Positions 53,032-63,856 of a stretch of 64,000 bases of DNA are shown piece by piece (position 1 is the first letter of the stretch; the number at the start of each line of letters is the position of its first letter). The notes under the pieces were generated by a model. It saw only the letters and a program-made list of their open reading frames with translations. It ran no database searches and was not told where the DNA came from. This stretch comes from J054 sp963850255. Its GTDB lineage: Bacteria > Pseudomonadota > Gammaproteobacteria > Steroidobacterales > GCA-2729495. Location: the NCBI GenBank assembly GCA_963850255.1, contig CAWKLL010000028.1, positions 75,434 through 139,433 on the forward strand, in the 5' to 3' direction. The position numbers and the translations under genes are program-made.

Positions 53032-53620
53032 ATAAATGCCGGCAGGATAAAGCTTCATAGTAGAATTGAGACCTGGACGCCCGAGAAGAAAAGTGTTGCC
53101 ATGTCTGTAGTACATGGAGGCACAGCACTTGCCGTACTAGTACTCCTATCATTTCGAGCATCTGTCTGAGTGGGTGCCGACCTCACGAGCAGCTACTCTA
53201 CTAGAGAGAGAGTACTCGTACTAGTAGATCTACATACATGTACTAGTACTTCAGTATGTCATGATATATTAGAGTATGGGCTACTACTACGTAGTGTATC
53301 GCTAAAGGGTGTGCGACGGAGAAGAATTATGGGGCAGCCCCGCATCCCCCCCCCGTCGAGTATCGATATCCAGAACCATCACCGACGCGGACCGACCATG
53401 ACCGCCTCCATCTCCCATCCCCTCCGAGCCCCCGAGATACCGTCCAAAGCATCAAATCAATTATTAGAGCTGACTAGATCTATGTCCCCTGTGCACAGTC
53501 CGATTCCAAGAAGTCTACTTTGGCCCATTGACGATCTCTCTCTGCGCTTCGCGCGCTCTTTATCATAGCTGTGGTCATCGCCAGCTGTGGGTCGTTGTCC
53601 AGAGTCAGGAACAATAAATA
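53032..53620. other. Intergenic 5' of the GT8 gene
   Basis: ACTAGTAC-type words cluster at 53180-53260. An open frame at 53170-53568 has no recognisable protein. Promoter and 5' UTR of the glycosyltransferase are expected at the right end. Confidence 0.5.
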
Positions 53621-54875
53621 ATGGTTGTGATTGGCTCCAAGTCTTCCCGTTCCGGAAGTGGTTCGATCAGATGCGGCCAATGGATAGCGAGGGCGTCCTT
53701 TGCGGTCGCTCTCGTGCTTTTGGTTGTCAGCCCATTGGCAATATACACACCCTGAAACTGGCGGCGGAGTTGGCGGCTCGGTAGGACTTGAGTCTTTGAA
53801 GGACATATCAAATGTTTTGGATGTCACAACAACAACAACAAACTGGTGCGACAAGGTTAACGAGGCTCGTGATGACTTATTACCGGAACTTCGCATTACG
53901 GTACCGTGCGAAACGATGAAACCTGCCAAATCTGCCGTAGTTTGTTTCTTAACCGCCGGAGTTCCCGACGGACAGGGCAATCATAAGGTATTTACGGGTA
54001 CCGACTACGTCAATGGTGCGTTGGCACTCGGAGCGAGTCTTCAGGATCATGTTACTCGACAGGATACCCATCAGCTATTGTTGATACGAGATGGGTTCAC
54101 AATACCAGAAGATAAGATTGCAATGTTAGAAGCTGTGGGATGGACGCTGGGGAAGGCGCCCAGGGTGGATGTTGAACAAAAGTACATCCCTCGATATGAA
54201 CGATACAAGACGCTGTATACCAAAATATCCGTCATTGGCCTCGCCGAATATGATTGCGTCCTGCTGTTGGATGCCGATGCGTTGACGGTTGGCAATTTAG
54301 ACGATTTAATGAGCTGCAGCATCCTGCAGAATAAATACAGAATGGCGGGTACGCTCGACTACTACCACGGACAGTGGTATCACTTCAACACCGGTAGTGT
54401 TCTGTGGAACACATCCTCAGAGGAAATGAATCGAGTTTATCAATTGACCAAGGATCCAAAGTTTATGAAACGATTTGAGAGTGATCAGATATTTACCAAT
54501 ACCGTGTATCCCGATCGGACCAACCGGACGTTGAATGCGCAAATACTAGACGGCAGTGTCGGTCAAGAACAGTGGGGACAGGTCGCCGATCTTGGCTGGG
54601 CTTACAATGCGCAGACGCACGTTGAGAATCAGCTCTCTGGATTTTGGGAAGAGCACCTGAATGAAATCAAAATTATTCACTTCACCCAGGCCAAGGGGTG
54701 GCAATGTCCAGAGCGACATGGAGGGCCACCAGAACCCAAGCAAGACTTTCCAAGAAATCCGGAACGGTGTAAAAAAGTACCTGGGTGTGCATGCAATGAG
54801 GGATATCGGTGGTACGACTATCTCGATGAGGCTAGAAATAGAGCCAACAGAAAGATTGGTGCAGCAAAGCAATAG
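53621..54875 (+). CDS. Type II membrane GT8 (glycogenin-like) glycosyltransferase, one frame break
   Basis: I start at ATG 53621, which gives MVVIGSKSSRSGSGSIRCGQ and a single signal-anchor (WIARASFAVALVLLVVSPLA), the usual layout of a Golgi glycosyltransferase. One extra C in ACACACCC near 53750 must be removed to join the catalytic frame, giving about 417 residues. The catalytic domain starts AVVCFLTAGVPDGQGNHKVF and YVNGALALGASLQDHV. It contains the manganese-binding DxD in VLLLDADALTVGNLDDL and a later HFTQAKGWQCPERH, where the His is the typical last metal ligand. Cysteines at the end (KKVPGCACNEGYRWYDYLDE) may form disulfides. The retaining transferase uses a nucleotide sugar; sugar and acceptor cannot be told. 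Confidence 0.84.
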
Positions 54876-54979
54876 ACACAATATTTTAACTGTCATACTC
54901 GTATGCGGTATCTCTGGATTTAGCGAGATCTAAGGGCATCTTTTCCAGAGAGTAGTTAGGTATGTGTTATACTTCTTAG

Positions 54980-57761
54980 CTACTCGACAATTCTCCTCCT
55001 CTTGGCAGGTGCATCAGCACGTGCACTCTCTTCCGCGATGTCTTCGTTGTCCCGTCTTCTCTTACCGAGTACCGACCCCGCAAGGTTAGAAGCCATATCA
55101 TACAGCACACCAATAGTTCCGCGGAAGACTCCACGCCCCCCCGAGGATACAACTGTACCCTCCGCCCCTCCACCAGCGGCGCCCGCGATCAGATTAGCAT
55201 TGCTTCGCTTTTCAAGATGCTCCTTGAGCGAAATGACAGTCTGATGGAGATACACCTTGCGTAGGGCACGTTCGATAACCTTCCCATGCCTCTGTATGAT
55301 CTCAGTGCGATCATTACTGTTTAGGAATGACCCCATCTCGGAGCCATCGTTTGGTGATCGGGTGGCTACCATGAACGTAACGTCGTCGACCCACACAATA
55401 TCGAACGACGGCCTTTCTGCACTGCCGGAACTAGTAGCAAGCTCCCTATCAAGACCATTCCTAATAGCCACCATAATATCCCTGGTTTTGATTGACGGCT
55501 CAATGCCGGACACTCTAAACGTCGTCTCAGGTAACATACCCTTGCTAAGGTCGTCGCCATATTCATTCTCAAGATCGATTGTATACATTGTCGTCATTAG
55601 GTATATCTTGTTGCGCCCGAAGAATGACCCTGCCTCGTCAACGGTACTACCGGCAGTGGGTCCCAACGGATTAGAATTGCGTGTAACTGACAAAAACTCC
55701 AGGCCGCCGTAGCCATCACTGCCGCCGTTACTGCTTCTTCCCTTGCGAGCTTGAGATACTTTGTTTTTGTAGAAATGTGACCTTATAATACGCCTGCATA
55801 AGTACTGAAAGACGGCACCGGTCATGAACGCATCATATGCAGCCTCGTGCATCTGACCCGGATCGTCCTCGTCTGTTGCAGCCTCACCCTGCACCCTGTA
55901 GAGCCGCCCATCATCCTCGTCGAAGTTGACGGCGTCATCGCCATCGTCCAAACGCGGCCCACAGACGCTCTTGAACAGCTCTCCCAGCGCCGTATTTCCC
56001 ATCCGGACGTCGGCGTCACTACACTCGGTAGATAGGATCTTGGTATCGTACAGATTGGGAAAGTAGCTGTGTATCAGTTTCTTCGCCTCGCCGTACGTTG
56101 GGGGGAGCGACGGGGAGTGAAAGTGCGTTAGGAGGAAGAGCAGATCCATCAAACCATTATGAACGATAATTGGCACATGTCGAGGCTCGGTCGGCATCTG
56201 TGCATTGGTTCCATCAGACTTATTGGCGGCGTGCTGCTGCCTCCTCGTCCTCATCCTCCTTCATTGCCTTCCTTTTCTTCTTCGTCATCTTGAAAATAGA
56301 AGTAGGCCTACGAGTCGACGACTTCCCCTTCTTCTTTGCACCTCGCTTTCCATCGGGGACGATACGCTTGATATCCTCCTCCAACAAAACCTTCTCGTAG
56401 TCAAACATACGGAGAGTTCCAGCTTCGGGGCTAAAGCGTGACAATCCCTCCTCCTTCGTTCTGCCACCAGCATCATTGTCACCAGTACCGGTACCAGTAG
56501 CATCAGCACTAGTAGCATCAGTACCAGTAGCATCCGACAAAGGAACAATGACGGCCTTCCCATCCGGACCCTCCACGAGCTGTCCTCTGCACGCGGCACT
56601 GAGAGCACGGAACACATCCGTGAAGCCAATCTGCTCCCTGTGGATCCTGTTCCACTCCTCGCGCTTCAACCGCACGGTCCGTTCCGCCTTCTCGTCGTCG
56701 CTCAGACGGAGGACGCGGATGTGTCCTCCGTCGGCCCTTTCGAGGAGGAGGCTGGGATATTCCTCCTCGATGCTTTCGTACAGCGCACGGCGGAGGAAGG
56801 CGTTGCACGACGGGAGGAGGAGGGACTTGCCCTCCAGCCGCTCCCGTCCGAAGTCGGGCCGCCACCTCATCTTCTTCATCGTCTTGGTCTTGGTCGTCGG
56901 CTTGCGCTTGATCGTCCTCGCGTCCGGGCGGCGGTACGGGCGGCGGGGGACGGATGGCGCTGTCGATCCATTCCCGCAGTCCCGCCATGGTCCGAGCCAC
57001 GAAGGCAACGTCGTCCGCCCGGGTTAGCCTTACCCTGTCCCTCTTGGGAGATCGATTCTGCCCCTCGCCACCATCACCACCACCAGCCCGCTGCTGCTGC
57101 CTACCAGCCTTGGCCAGCCTAGCCTCCTCCTCCAACCGATCATGCTTCACCCTGAATTTCTCCAACATCTCCCCAGCCCTCCCGACCGTAACGAACGGCA
57201 CCCCCTCCCGCGTCCACCTGTTCCAGTCCATGCCGTGCGCGTTGAGGAATTGGATCGTCGACGGGTTGAGCACCACCTCCCGCGTTGCGTGCGCGTCGTC
57301 GTTAGCGTTGTTGCTGTAGCCGGTCGGCGGCGGAGCGAAGAGGTAGAAGTTGTACTTCCGGACGAGGAATTCGGGCGGTTCTCCTCCTCCTCCTCCTGCT
57401 GCTGCTGCTGTTGCTGTCCTTGATTGTCGTCGGAGCTGTCGCTACCATCAACGCCGCCCGCCGCCGCTCTCATTTCTCGCCTCCCTCCTACTACTACTCT
57501 ACTCGCAGCCTCGACCCAGGCTGTGAACTCTGGATTTTCGTGAAACAACGCCACGCCGGCCTGAATGATGGAATACTTCTCCGGCACGGGTCTGAGCTTG
57601 GGATAGCGCTCCTCGGGAGTATCGTCGCGGGTCGGCCGTCCGGTCCCCGGGATGGTTATGCCCGTCATTTCCAGATCGATCGCGGCGTATGCCGCCGAGG
57701 GGAGACGATCGATCAGGTCCTGAGACTTTTCGAGGAAGTTGGACTTTACCACGTTCACCAT
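54980..57761 (-). CDS. PARN: Poly(A)-specific ribonuclease PARN, three frame breaks
   Basis: PARN is a DEDD-family 3' exonuclease that shortens poly(A) tails and trims small RNAs. ATG 57761 starts MVNVVKSNFLEK, the usual PARN N-terminus. YAAIDLEMTGI carries the first Asp and Glu of the active site. VHNGLMDLLFLLTHFHS supplies the next Asp, and MHEAAYDAFMTGAVFQYL the final His/Asp. An acidic/Gln insert sits near residue 130. NPSTIQFLNAHGMDWNRWTREG matches PARN's conserved segment. Frame changes are needed near 57381, 56880 and 56232; all flanking protein is well kept. A long low-complexity insert (polyacidic, then KRKAMKEDEDEE) separates the nuclease halves where PARN normally has its R3H domain. 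The C-terminus ends in a basic nuclear-type signal (KRRRDNE, AKRRRIVE). Confidence 0.86.
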
Positions 57762-57786
57762 TGTTGTTGTTGTTGTTGTTGTTGTT
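57760..57786. repeat. (GTT)n microsatellite at the PARN start
   Basis: About nine GTT units lie directly in the 5' UTR of PARN, ending at its ATG. Confidence 0.9.
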
Positions 57787-58301
57787 ATACGTTTAATATG
57801 TTAATGTTTATTGTTTCTGTTGTTGTTTGATGAACGTAACGATACTAGAAGTACGAATAGAGGCGCCGTCTACTGGTATCGGCGTATGGGCGCTCTGCCT
57901 TCGTGCCCTCACACCGCTGATGGATGTGCCGTTCTCCATTGCGTTGCGTTTCGTGACTTGGGCGACTGCGTCGCTTCGGCCACGGGCTCCTACGCGGTCC
58001 TGCGGGTGATTGGTATGGATGTTATTAGAATGATCGTTGATGTAATTTTGAATATTACTTTGGAACATATTGTCGAAATGGGTAGACTTGAAGGTAATGG
58101 TGGAAAGTCGACATTTACTAATGGCGCCCTTCCTCCACCCCTCGGAATACACCGTAGAGACGATATAAACCGGCCATCTCCGCCAGGAAAAGGGAGGGAA
58201 GGGAGGAGGAGCCCGAGTCTACTCGTGCTCGAACGGTTCGTTCGGATTTGGAACGACAACAGGAGGGGCGTCGGGGTCCTGCGCGGTAACCGCTTGCTGG
58301 A
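57787..58301. other. Intergenic with a possible minus-strand terminal exon
   Basis: An open frame on the plus strand (57811-58452) is not convincing. On the minus strand 58296-58219 reads QAVTAQDPDAPPVVVPNPNE, PFEHE and stop, preceded by an acceptor-like CTCCAG. It could be the last exon of a gene cut off at the repeat edge at 58302. Confidence 0.35.
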
Positions 58302-58596
58302 GATTGGCGCAGCACGCAGTGCGTCAGATGATAGCATTGCTGCTGTCCCGTTTACTCCTAAACCCGAAGAAGAAAAGTCGTCTTCTCCTTTAGGGGACGC
58401 TAAAGATAATGACGACGGCGCAATGACAGCCGAATCGTCAAAGGAGGAATAAGCAATAACAAGCTACGTAGGATACTAGTATGGCTACGCTTTTTAAAGA
58501 CCTACCTTCGTGTGTACGTGTGACAAAGAAATATATATGCAATGCATCTACACTGTAGTTATTAGTTTTAAGTGGTTTTCGTTCAAGTTCATACTG
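58302..58596 (+). repeat. Long direct repeat, copy 1
   Basis: This copy is identical base for base, as far as I can see, to 63706-64000, 5.4 kb away. It encodes the end of a protein (IGAARSASDDSIAAVPFTPK, then DGAMTAESSKEE and stop at 58452) plus 3' flank. Similarity begins sharply at 58302. The right end of the repeat cannot be set, because copy 2 runs off the window. Confidence 0.92.
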
Positions 58597-58697
58597 CAGT
58601 GCCAGAAAGACAAGACAGGTGCAGCTGTTCGATGTTATTCAAGTTAAGTTAAGTGTGTGTATATATATATCATGTATGCTAGTATCCCAAATATCAT

Positions 58698-60031
58698 TTA
58701 TGAGTGCTTGGGAGAGGACACAGAGGCAGCAGAACAAGACCAGCAGAAGCCGACTGCCTCGAGATCTGCGATACGACTGGGATTCAGACCAGAGGGTTTG
58801 CCCTGTGTTGCAAGTGCGAAGATGCATTGTATGTAGGCAATGTACGTTTTTGTCAGTGTAGGAATTCCTAGTATCAAAAGCAATGCAACAATATATATCA
58901 TACTCTACGCGAATACAAGTACATGTATACGTTCGTACAACAAGGCAACGCTACATTGTAAACTCACCTCACAGTACAGCTTGTACTGCCTGCGCTGACA
59001 TTTGACCCATGTGGCCAGTGGAGGGTTGTCATTATACTTTCTGGGAACAAGACAATTGCCAAACCTGTTTTTGTAGGTGATCAACTCCAGCACCCTCTCT
59101 CTCCAGCTAGCTTCGTGGCTGTCCCAAACGAATCCTGCATCCTCCAGGACTGCAACTCGATCGGCTGTCATGGTGGACGTCTTTCCACATTGAAGGAGCT
59201 TGTACTGACGACGCTGTCTCTTCACCCAACGAGCGAGCTGGGGATTGGCCTTGTAGGTATGAGGGACCAGCGCGTGGCCATTCCGTCTACGGAAGTGTTG
59301 GAGCTCAGTCAGGCGCTGATTCCACTTTTCTTGGTGAAACGATTTGAACCGACGAGTTTTCCTGTCATCTCCTGGATCCTCGTCACTGCCGCTGCGGTTA
59401 GATGTGCCACTCTTGCAACCTGCCTTGTCTCTATCTGTTGGGGACTTGTTGGCACTGGAACTCCTTCCTGCACCCTTCTCGACCTTCTCAAAGGCGCCGG
59501 TGGCGGGCGAAGAATATTCATCAGGAGGGAGGGGTGGCATGTCATTCATTAGATCGTATAGGTCCTCATACAGCGCAAAGCTGTTATTGGCGACGTCACT
59601 AACGATGGAACCTCCTGTTCTTTCAGCTACTGGAACTTCATCTGAACCGCTCCCCAGAGTAAAGTAGACGTCGCTGGTTTCGGGGGCAACGGCGCTGCAG
59701 TTCGTACTACTACAATGGAAGTGCTGATCGGTAGGCGAGAGTGCCATGTAATCTAACGACGATGACGCTGATGATCTTCTCGATGATGCTGAGGGGGTGT
59801 TATGTGTCCCTCTTGGTCGCCCAATGCTGATGGCACAAAGATTGTGGGAGGCGGCAATTCCATTACGGATTCTTCGTATTCTTCCACAGCGTTGATAATA
59901 TCGTCGATGTCCGCGCTGGTTAGATCGATGCCAGCGCGGGTTGAAGTTTGCTGTTGCTGCTGTTGCTGCTGATTATCGTTACTAGGGCGAGATTCAATGT
60001 CTGGCCCCGGCATTCTAAAAGTTGAGGCCAT
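58698..60031 (-). CDS. Helicase-associated (HA) domain protein (2 exons, one frame break)
   Basis: The exons are 60031-58968 and 58802-58698, with a 165-bp GT-AG intron in phase 0. ATG 60031 starts MASTFRMPGPDIESRPSNDN and a poly-Gln run, then an acidic helix (DIDDIINAVEEYEESVMELP). One C appears to be missing from the poly-C run near 59797. Restoring it joins GHITP to a Ser-rich stretch ending SSSLDYMALSP. Two and a half HA repeats follow: WNQRLTELQHFRRRNGHALV..QLARWVKRQRRQYKLL, then WRERVLELITYKNRFGNCLV..LATWVKCQRRQYKLYC. The last exon completes the second repeat: GKPSGLNPSRIADLEAVGFC. HA domains are abundant in diatoms as DNA-binding-like modules; role here is unknown. Confidence 0.76.
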
Positions 60032-60474
60032 TGCTTCATTCGCATGATTGTGCGCTCAGCGCTCAGCTTTGCCTCTGCCAGCCGCGCGATGACATTACTT
60101 AGTAGATAGTAGCCTACATAGCCTACCTCTAGAGGCTGTAGGCTACTCTCTCTCTCTAGCCTACTCTAGGCTACATACTAGTACATGTAGCCTACGAGCT
60201 CATACACACTCTAGTAGTAGCCTACACTCTCTAAAAGTTGAGGCCATTGCTTGCCTGTGCCAGCGGTCCCACACTAGGCCTAAATAAATTCTACATAAGC
60301 CCTTTTCGCGTGTTAGCGAGAAATGTCCGAGGCTGACCGCGCGAGAAATTAATTGATTACGCCCGGACCCGTTCTACAACGACCAGACACGAAGCGCCTC
60401 TTAGTGTTCGTCAACCTTCGCTTCGTCAACGCCTGAACTCTCTCGAAAGAGGTATGAAGTACGGGCTACTGCAC
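60032..60474. other. Intergenic rich in GTAGCCTAC words
   Basis: 60105-60230 consists largely of repeated GTAGCCTAC, CTAG and CTCT words in both orientations. A 22-bp direct repeat (CTAAAAGTTGAGGCCATTGC core) at 60014-60035 recurs at 60232-60253. No gene is seen. Confidence 0.6.
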
Positions 60475-60662
60475 TGCCCAGGCGATGATATGGTAGCAGA
60501 TGTTATGACAAAGAGTACCGATCCAGCGAAGACGAAGCCCCAGAGGGACAGGGCATTCTATCGCCTACCAAAGTTCCTGTGGAACTAACAGCGCTTTGCG
60601 CGCAATCAAGCGAAGGATCACCAGCAATGGTTTGACGGGGGGGCACGGCTGTTGAAATGCCT
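60475..60662 (+). mobile_element. Second fragment of the same copia family
   Basis: This segment matches the end of the RNase H region and polypurine tract at 21540-21720 with few differences (GCCCAGGCGATGATATGGTA; CCTACCAAAGTTCCTGTGGA and stop). It ends at TGTTGAAATGCCTG, the first bases of the LTR, with six extra bases (CACGGC) between tract and LTR. The rest of the LTR is absent. Confidence 0.85.
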
Positions 60663-61060
60663 GGCTGACGCGTTGATTTTGGCCAGAAAAAAGCCACAAG
60701 ATGTGAACAAAATGATTTTTGGTCGGGTTAGGGGTTTTTCGTCTTCGAGAGATAGAGAGGTGCAACCTCTGAAGAAGCCGAAGAAGTTCGAGAGGTACTC
60801 TCTAACTACTTACTACGTAGTAGCAGATCTATTCTCTCTACTAGAGAGAGAATTCCTACTACTAGTCTCTCTAGGAGACAGAGAGTAGGCAGAGAGAGAG
60901 TAGTACTGCACTTGACTTGGCCCATGTTACTCACATGACATAGATACTCGTACTCCTAGAGAGAGTAGAGAGCTAGTACCATGGTACCGGTACATGACAT
61001 ACATAAGCGCAGTGCATACAGCAACAGCAAAAGTTACGACAGTACGATCGTACCAACACA
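60663..61060. other. Intergenic 5' of the CRAL-TRIO gene
   Basis: (AGAG)n runs and CTACTACTAGTAG words lie near 60820-60905. No gene is seen. The promoter of the gene starting at 61061 is expected in the right part. Confidence 0.5.
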
Positions 61061-63580
61061 ATGTCCGATCTGTCCGAGGGAGCGACGGGTACTAGTACTA
61101 GCAGCGGCGCGGCGTTGCTCGATGTGCTCGACAGGGCAGCAGCAGCAGGCAACGATGTGAGTGGTATCATGTAGCAACGGCGAGGTTGGGGACGGCGGTA
61201 ACATGATACAACGAGTGGCGCGGCATGGCACAAGCATAGGTGTCACCTCGTCTACCGGTAGCGGCGACATGAAGCCACCGTCACCGATACAGCAGCTATC
61301 CATACAGCCACCAGTGCGAGGCCTAGTACCGGTAAGTCAGATGTCCACCGCCGAATATGATCCGACCGCGGAATTTACTACCGACGACGAGCAGCGGGAG
61401 CTGGTGACGATATCGCCCACCGAGCTGGCTGACGCCGAGACGGATTTGCGGGGGATTATAACGCAGTTTGGTGGCATGTCCATGGGGGGACCAGCAGCAG
61501 CAGCTGGAGCAGCAGCAGCAGCGGGAGGAGGAGAGGCAACGCAGCGGCAGCTCGACCGTCTATCTCGGGCCGAATCGGAATCCCACGCCATGCATCTCCC
61601 CCAGGCATTGCTTCGGCTTGATGAGGAAATTGCCTCCCTCCCCCCCGACTTCAAGCATGCCTACCTGACTGCCACGAGGCGATGTCCTCCCACCGTCACG
61701 GCAGAAGCAGCAGCGTCCGAGGGATCGGGGTGGGACTGCTACCGCTCCGCCTTTCTAGAGCGGGAGGGATACGACGCATCCGTCGCGGCGCGGAAGCTAT
61801 GCAATTACTGGAAGGTGAGGCAGTCGGTGTTTGGACCCGAGGCGTACTGCCCGTACAATAGGAGTGGTGAACTGACGCTGAACCAATGCTTCACCCCGAG
61901 TGAATTGGAGATTTTTCTGCGGCATGATTATTGGCACCTGCTGGAAGGGGAGAGGGATGGCGCCGGTAGGGCCGTGCTGTTCTTGGATCCCAGCCGGGGA
62001 GATTTGTGTAGCAAGTTCTCGACTGTTTTGAAGGTACGTTTCCATTTCGCCCTTGGCATTATATTAGTGTATTCTTTGGGAACCTGTTTGCGTGGGTTGA
62101 CTCAATGCTCATTTATGCTCATTTATCTGCGCTACACACAAAACAACCGCAGATGAAGGCTGTCTTCTACCTCTTCCAGCGGATGGCCAACGATCCCGCT
62201 GTCCGTCGGCGCGGCTTTGTCCTTGTTATCAACATGAGGCTAACGTCGAATCAGTACAATCAATCCGCCATGAGGGCCGGGGCCCTGCCCTTTTTTTACG
62301 ATAATATGCCAGTACGTTGGCGTGGCATTCATCTGATCAACCCCTCGGCCATATCGTACTACGTCATCCTGCCTGTTGTCAAGTACTTCTTAGGACGGGA
62401 AATGAGACTGCGGCTCAAGGTGCACTACGGCAGCCCGTCGGAGGTAGCCCGTAGCCTAGAAGAGTATAGACTGCCCAGCATTGCGCTGCCGCAGGAGGTG
62501 GGCGGAAGCGTCCGTATAGACCGTGATGCCTGGCTGGCGGCTAGGTTGATGGAGGAGGAGCAGCTACTTCGGCCAGTGATACCGCAACAGCGGCAACCGC
62601 AGCTGCTGCAACAGCAGCCGATGGTAGACATTGGAGCTTCGACGAAGTCGCAGTCGCCACAACGGCAGCAGCTGCCGAGCGGAGGTTATGACATAACCAC
62701 CTCTGATCTGACAACAATGATGGAGTCTTCCGATGAAGACGGTTCGCTTAGTTCCTTCTTGGCAGAAATGGAGCAGTTGCCGGCGGAGGAACCGCCTATC
62801 AAGAGGACAAGGAGCAATAGGTCTTCAGATGTTGAGCACCATACGAGTATACCGGAGCAACGTACTAGTTGTAGCAGCAGCGCCGCAGGTATTGCGACTT
62901 ATTTCCCAGCCGAGGCCAATAGTGTGTTGACATCAGCTGACGCTAGCGTTTCTACAACAGTTGCCCTGTACGATCCAACCCTTGCGTTGCCAAGGATACA
63001 GGTGCCACCGATGAAGGGCATAGCCAAGGAGTCCGTCAAGAAAACAAGCGCCGAGAAGAAGGCCAAGGGAGCGTCGAACAAGAATGGAACTAGCAGAGCA
63101 AGTGGGAAGGAAAAACGCAAAATAGCAGGCAGCAAAGTAAGGAAGGGAGGACGGCAGTCTGACCCTCGAATGAGTAATGCCATAGTTGCCAAGAGGAATA
63201 ATGACAAATTGTCGCTACGGGAAGCTCTTGAGGCCGGGGGCTTTGTCTTCCCTCCAAAGACGACCGGTCGATGCGCTGCGTCTACCGTTTTCGATAGCGA
63301 CGGCGTGTCTCTAGCTCAGCGGAAGAATCAGCTCAATCGAAGATTGAGAGCACTGATGGAAAAGGAAGAAAATGAGGGGGGAGATCAAGAAGGCTCAGAG
63401 GAAGAAGCAAAGGATGCAGAACCAGCAATAGTAGCTGCAGCTGCAGCTGGTGACATGAATAGTTTTGTTCCAGACTTGAAGCCTGCGGCTAGTGCATCTA
63501 CCAAGGACAACAAGTCTTATTCAGATGATGATTCTTTCTTGGAATTGGTGAATGAACTTCCAGGAATCACTGACATATGA
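61061..63580 (+). CDS. CRAL-TRIO (Sec14-like) lipid-binding protein
   Basis: ATG 61061 starts MSDLSEGATGTSTSSGAALL. A donor at 61157 and acceptor at 61292 or 61307 keep frame, though this first intron is uncertain. The main exon runs to 62033, then a 119-bp GT-AG intron in phase 0, and the last exon is 62153-63580. The core resembles a CRAL-TRIO fold: an N-terminal helical part (YDASVAARKLCNYWKVRQSV; LRHDYWHLLEGERDGAGRAV), then GFVLVINMRLTSNQYNQSAM, DNMPVRWRGIHLINPSAISY and VVKYFLGREMRLRLKVHYG. Such proteins carry lipids between membranes. A long disordered tail with Gln, Ser, acidic and Lys-rich parts follows, ending in an acidic helix (DDSFLELVNELPGITDI). Family members in diatoms are common; the ligand is unknown. 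Confidence 0.76.
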
Positions 63581-63637
63581 TGCATTGAACGGTATTACAT
63601 ATCGATAGTTGGCGGCTGGCTTGCGGCCAATGCTGTT

Positions 63638-63856
63638 ATGGGATGCACCTTTGTTGATTATCTATTCCTACAAAAGCACATTCTAAGTGATTTGGAACAG
63701 TTTATGATTGGCGCAGCACGCAGTGCGTCAGATGATAGCATTGCTGCTGTCCCGTTTACTCCTAAACCCGAAGAAGAAAAGTCGTCTTCTCCTTTAGGGG
63801 ACGCTAAAGATAATGACGACGGCGCAATGACAGCCGAATCGTCAAAGGAGGAATAA
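63638..63856 (+). CDS. Terminal part of an unknown protein, in the repeated block
   Basis: The open frame reads MGCTFVDYLFLQKHILSDLE, QFM and then the repeated tail IGAARSASDDSIAAVPFTPK to SSKEE. The upstream bases read on in frame (GGWLAANAVMGC) after an acceptor-like GATAG at about 63612, so this is more likely the last exon of a gene than a complete one. No upstream exon is identified. The tail is Ser/Glu/Asp-rich. The copy at 58302 carries only the tail. Confidence 0.4.
   Translation: MGCTFVDYLFLQKHILSDLEQFMIGAARSASDDSIAAVPFTPKPEEEKSSSPLGDAKDNDDGAMTAESSKEE

Noticed and set aside
53170..53568. 132-residue frame upstream of the GT8 gene
   Set aside because: Made of CTAG-rich intergenic repeats at its start and lacks any family match.
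57811..58452. 213-residue plus-strand frame spanning the repeat edge
   Set aside because: Crosses the boundary of the duplicated block, and its first part has no coding character. Only the tail is shared with the other copy.
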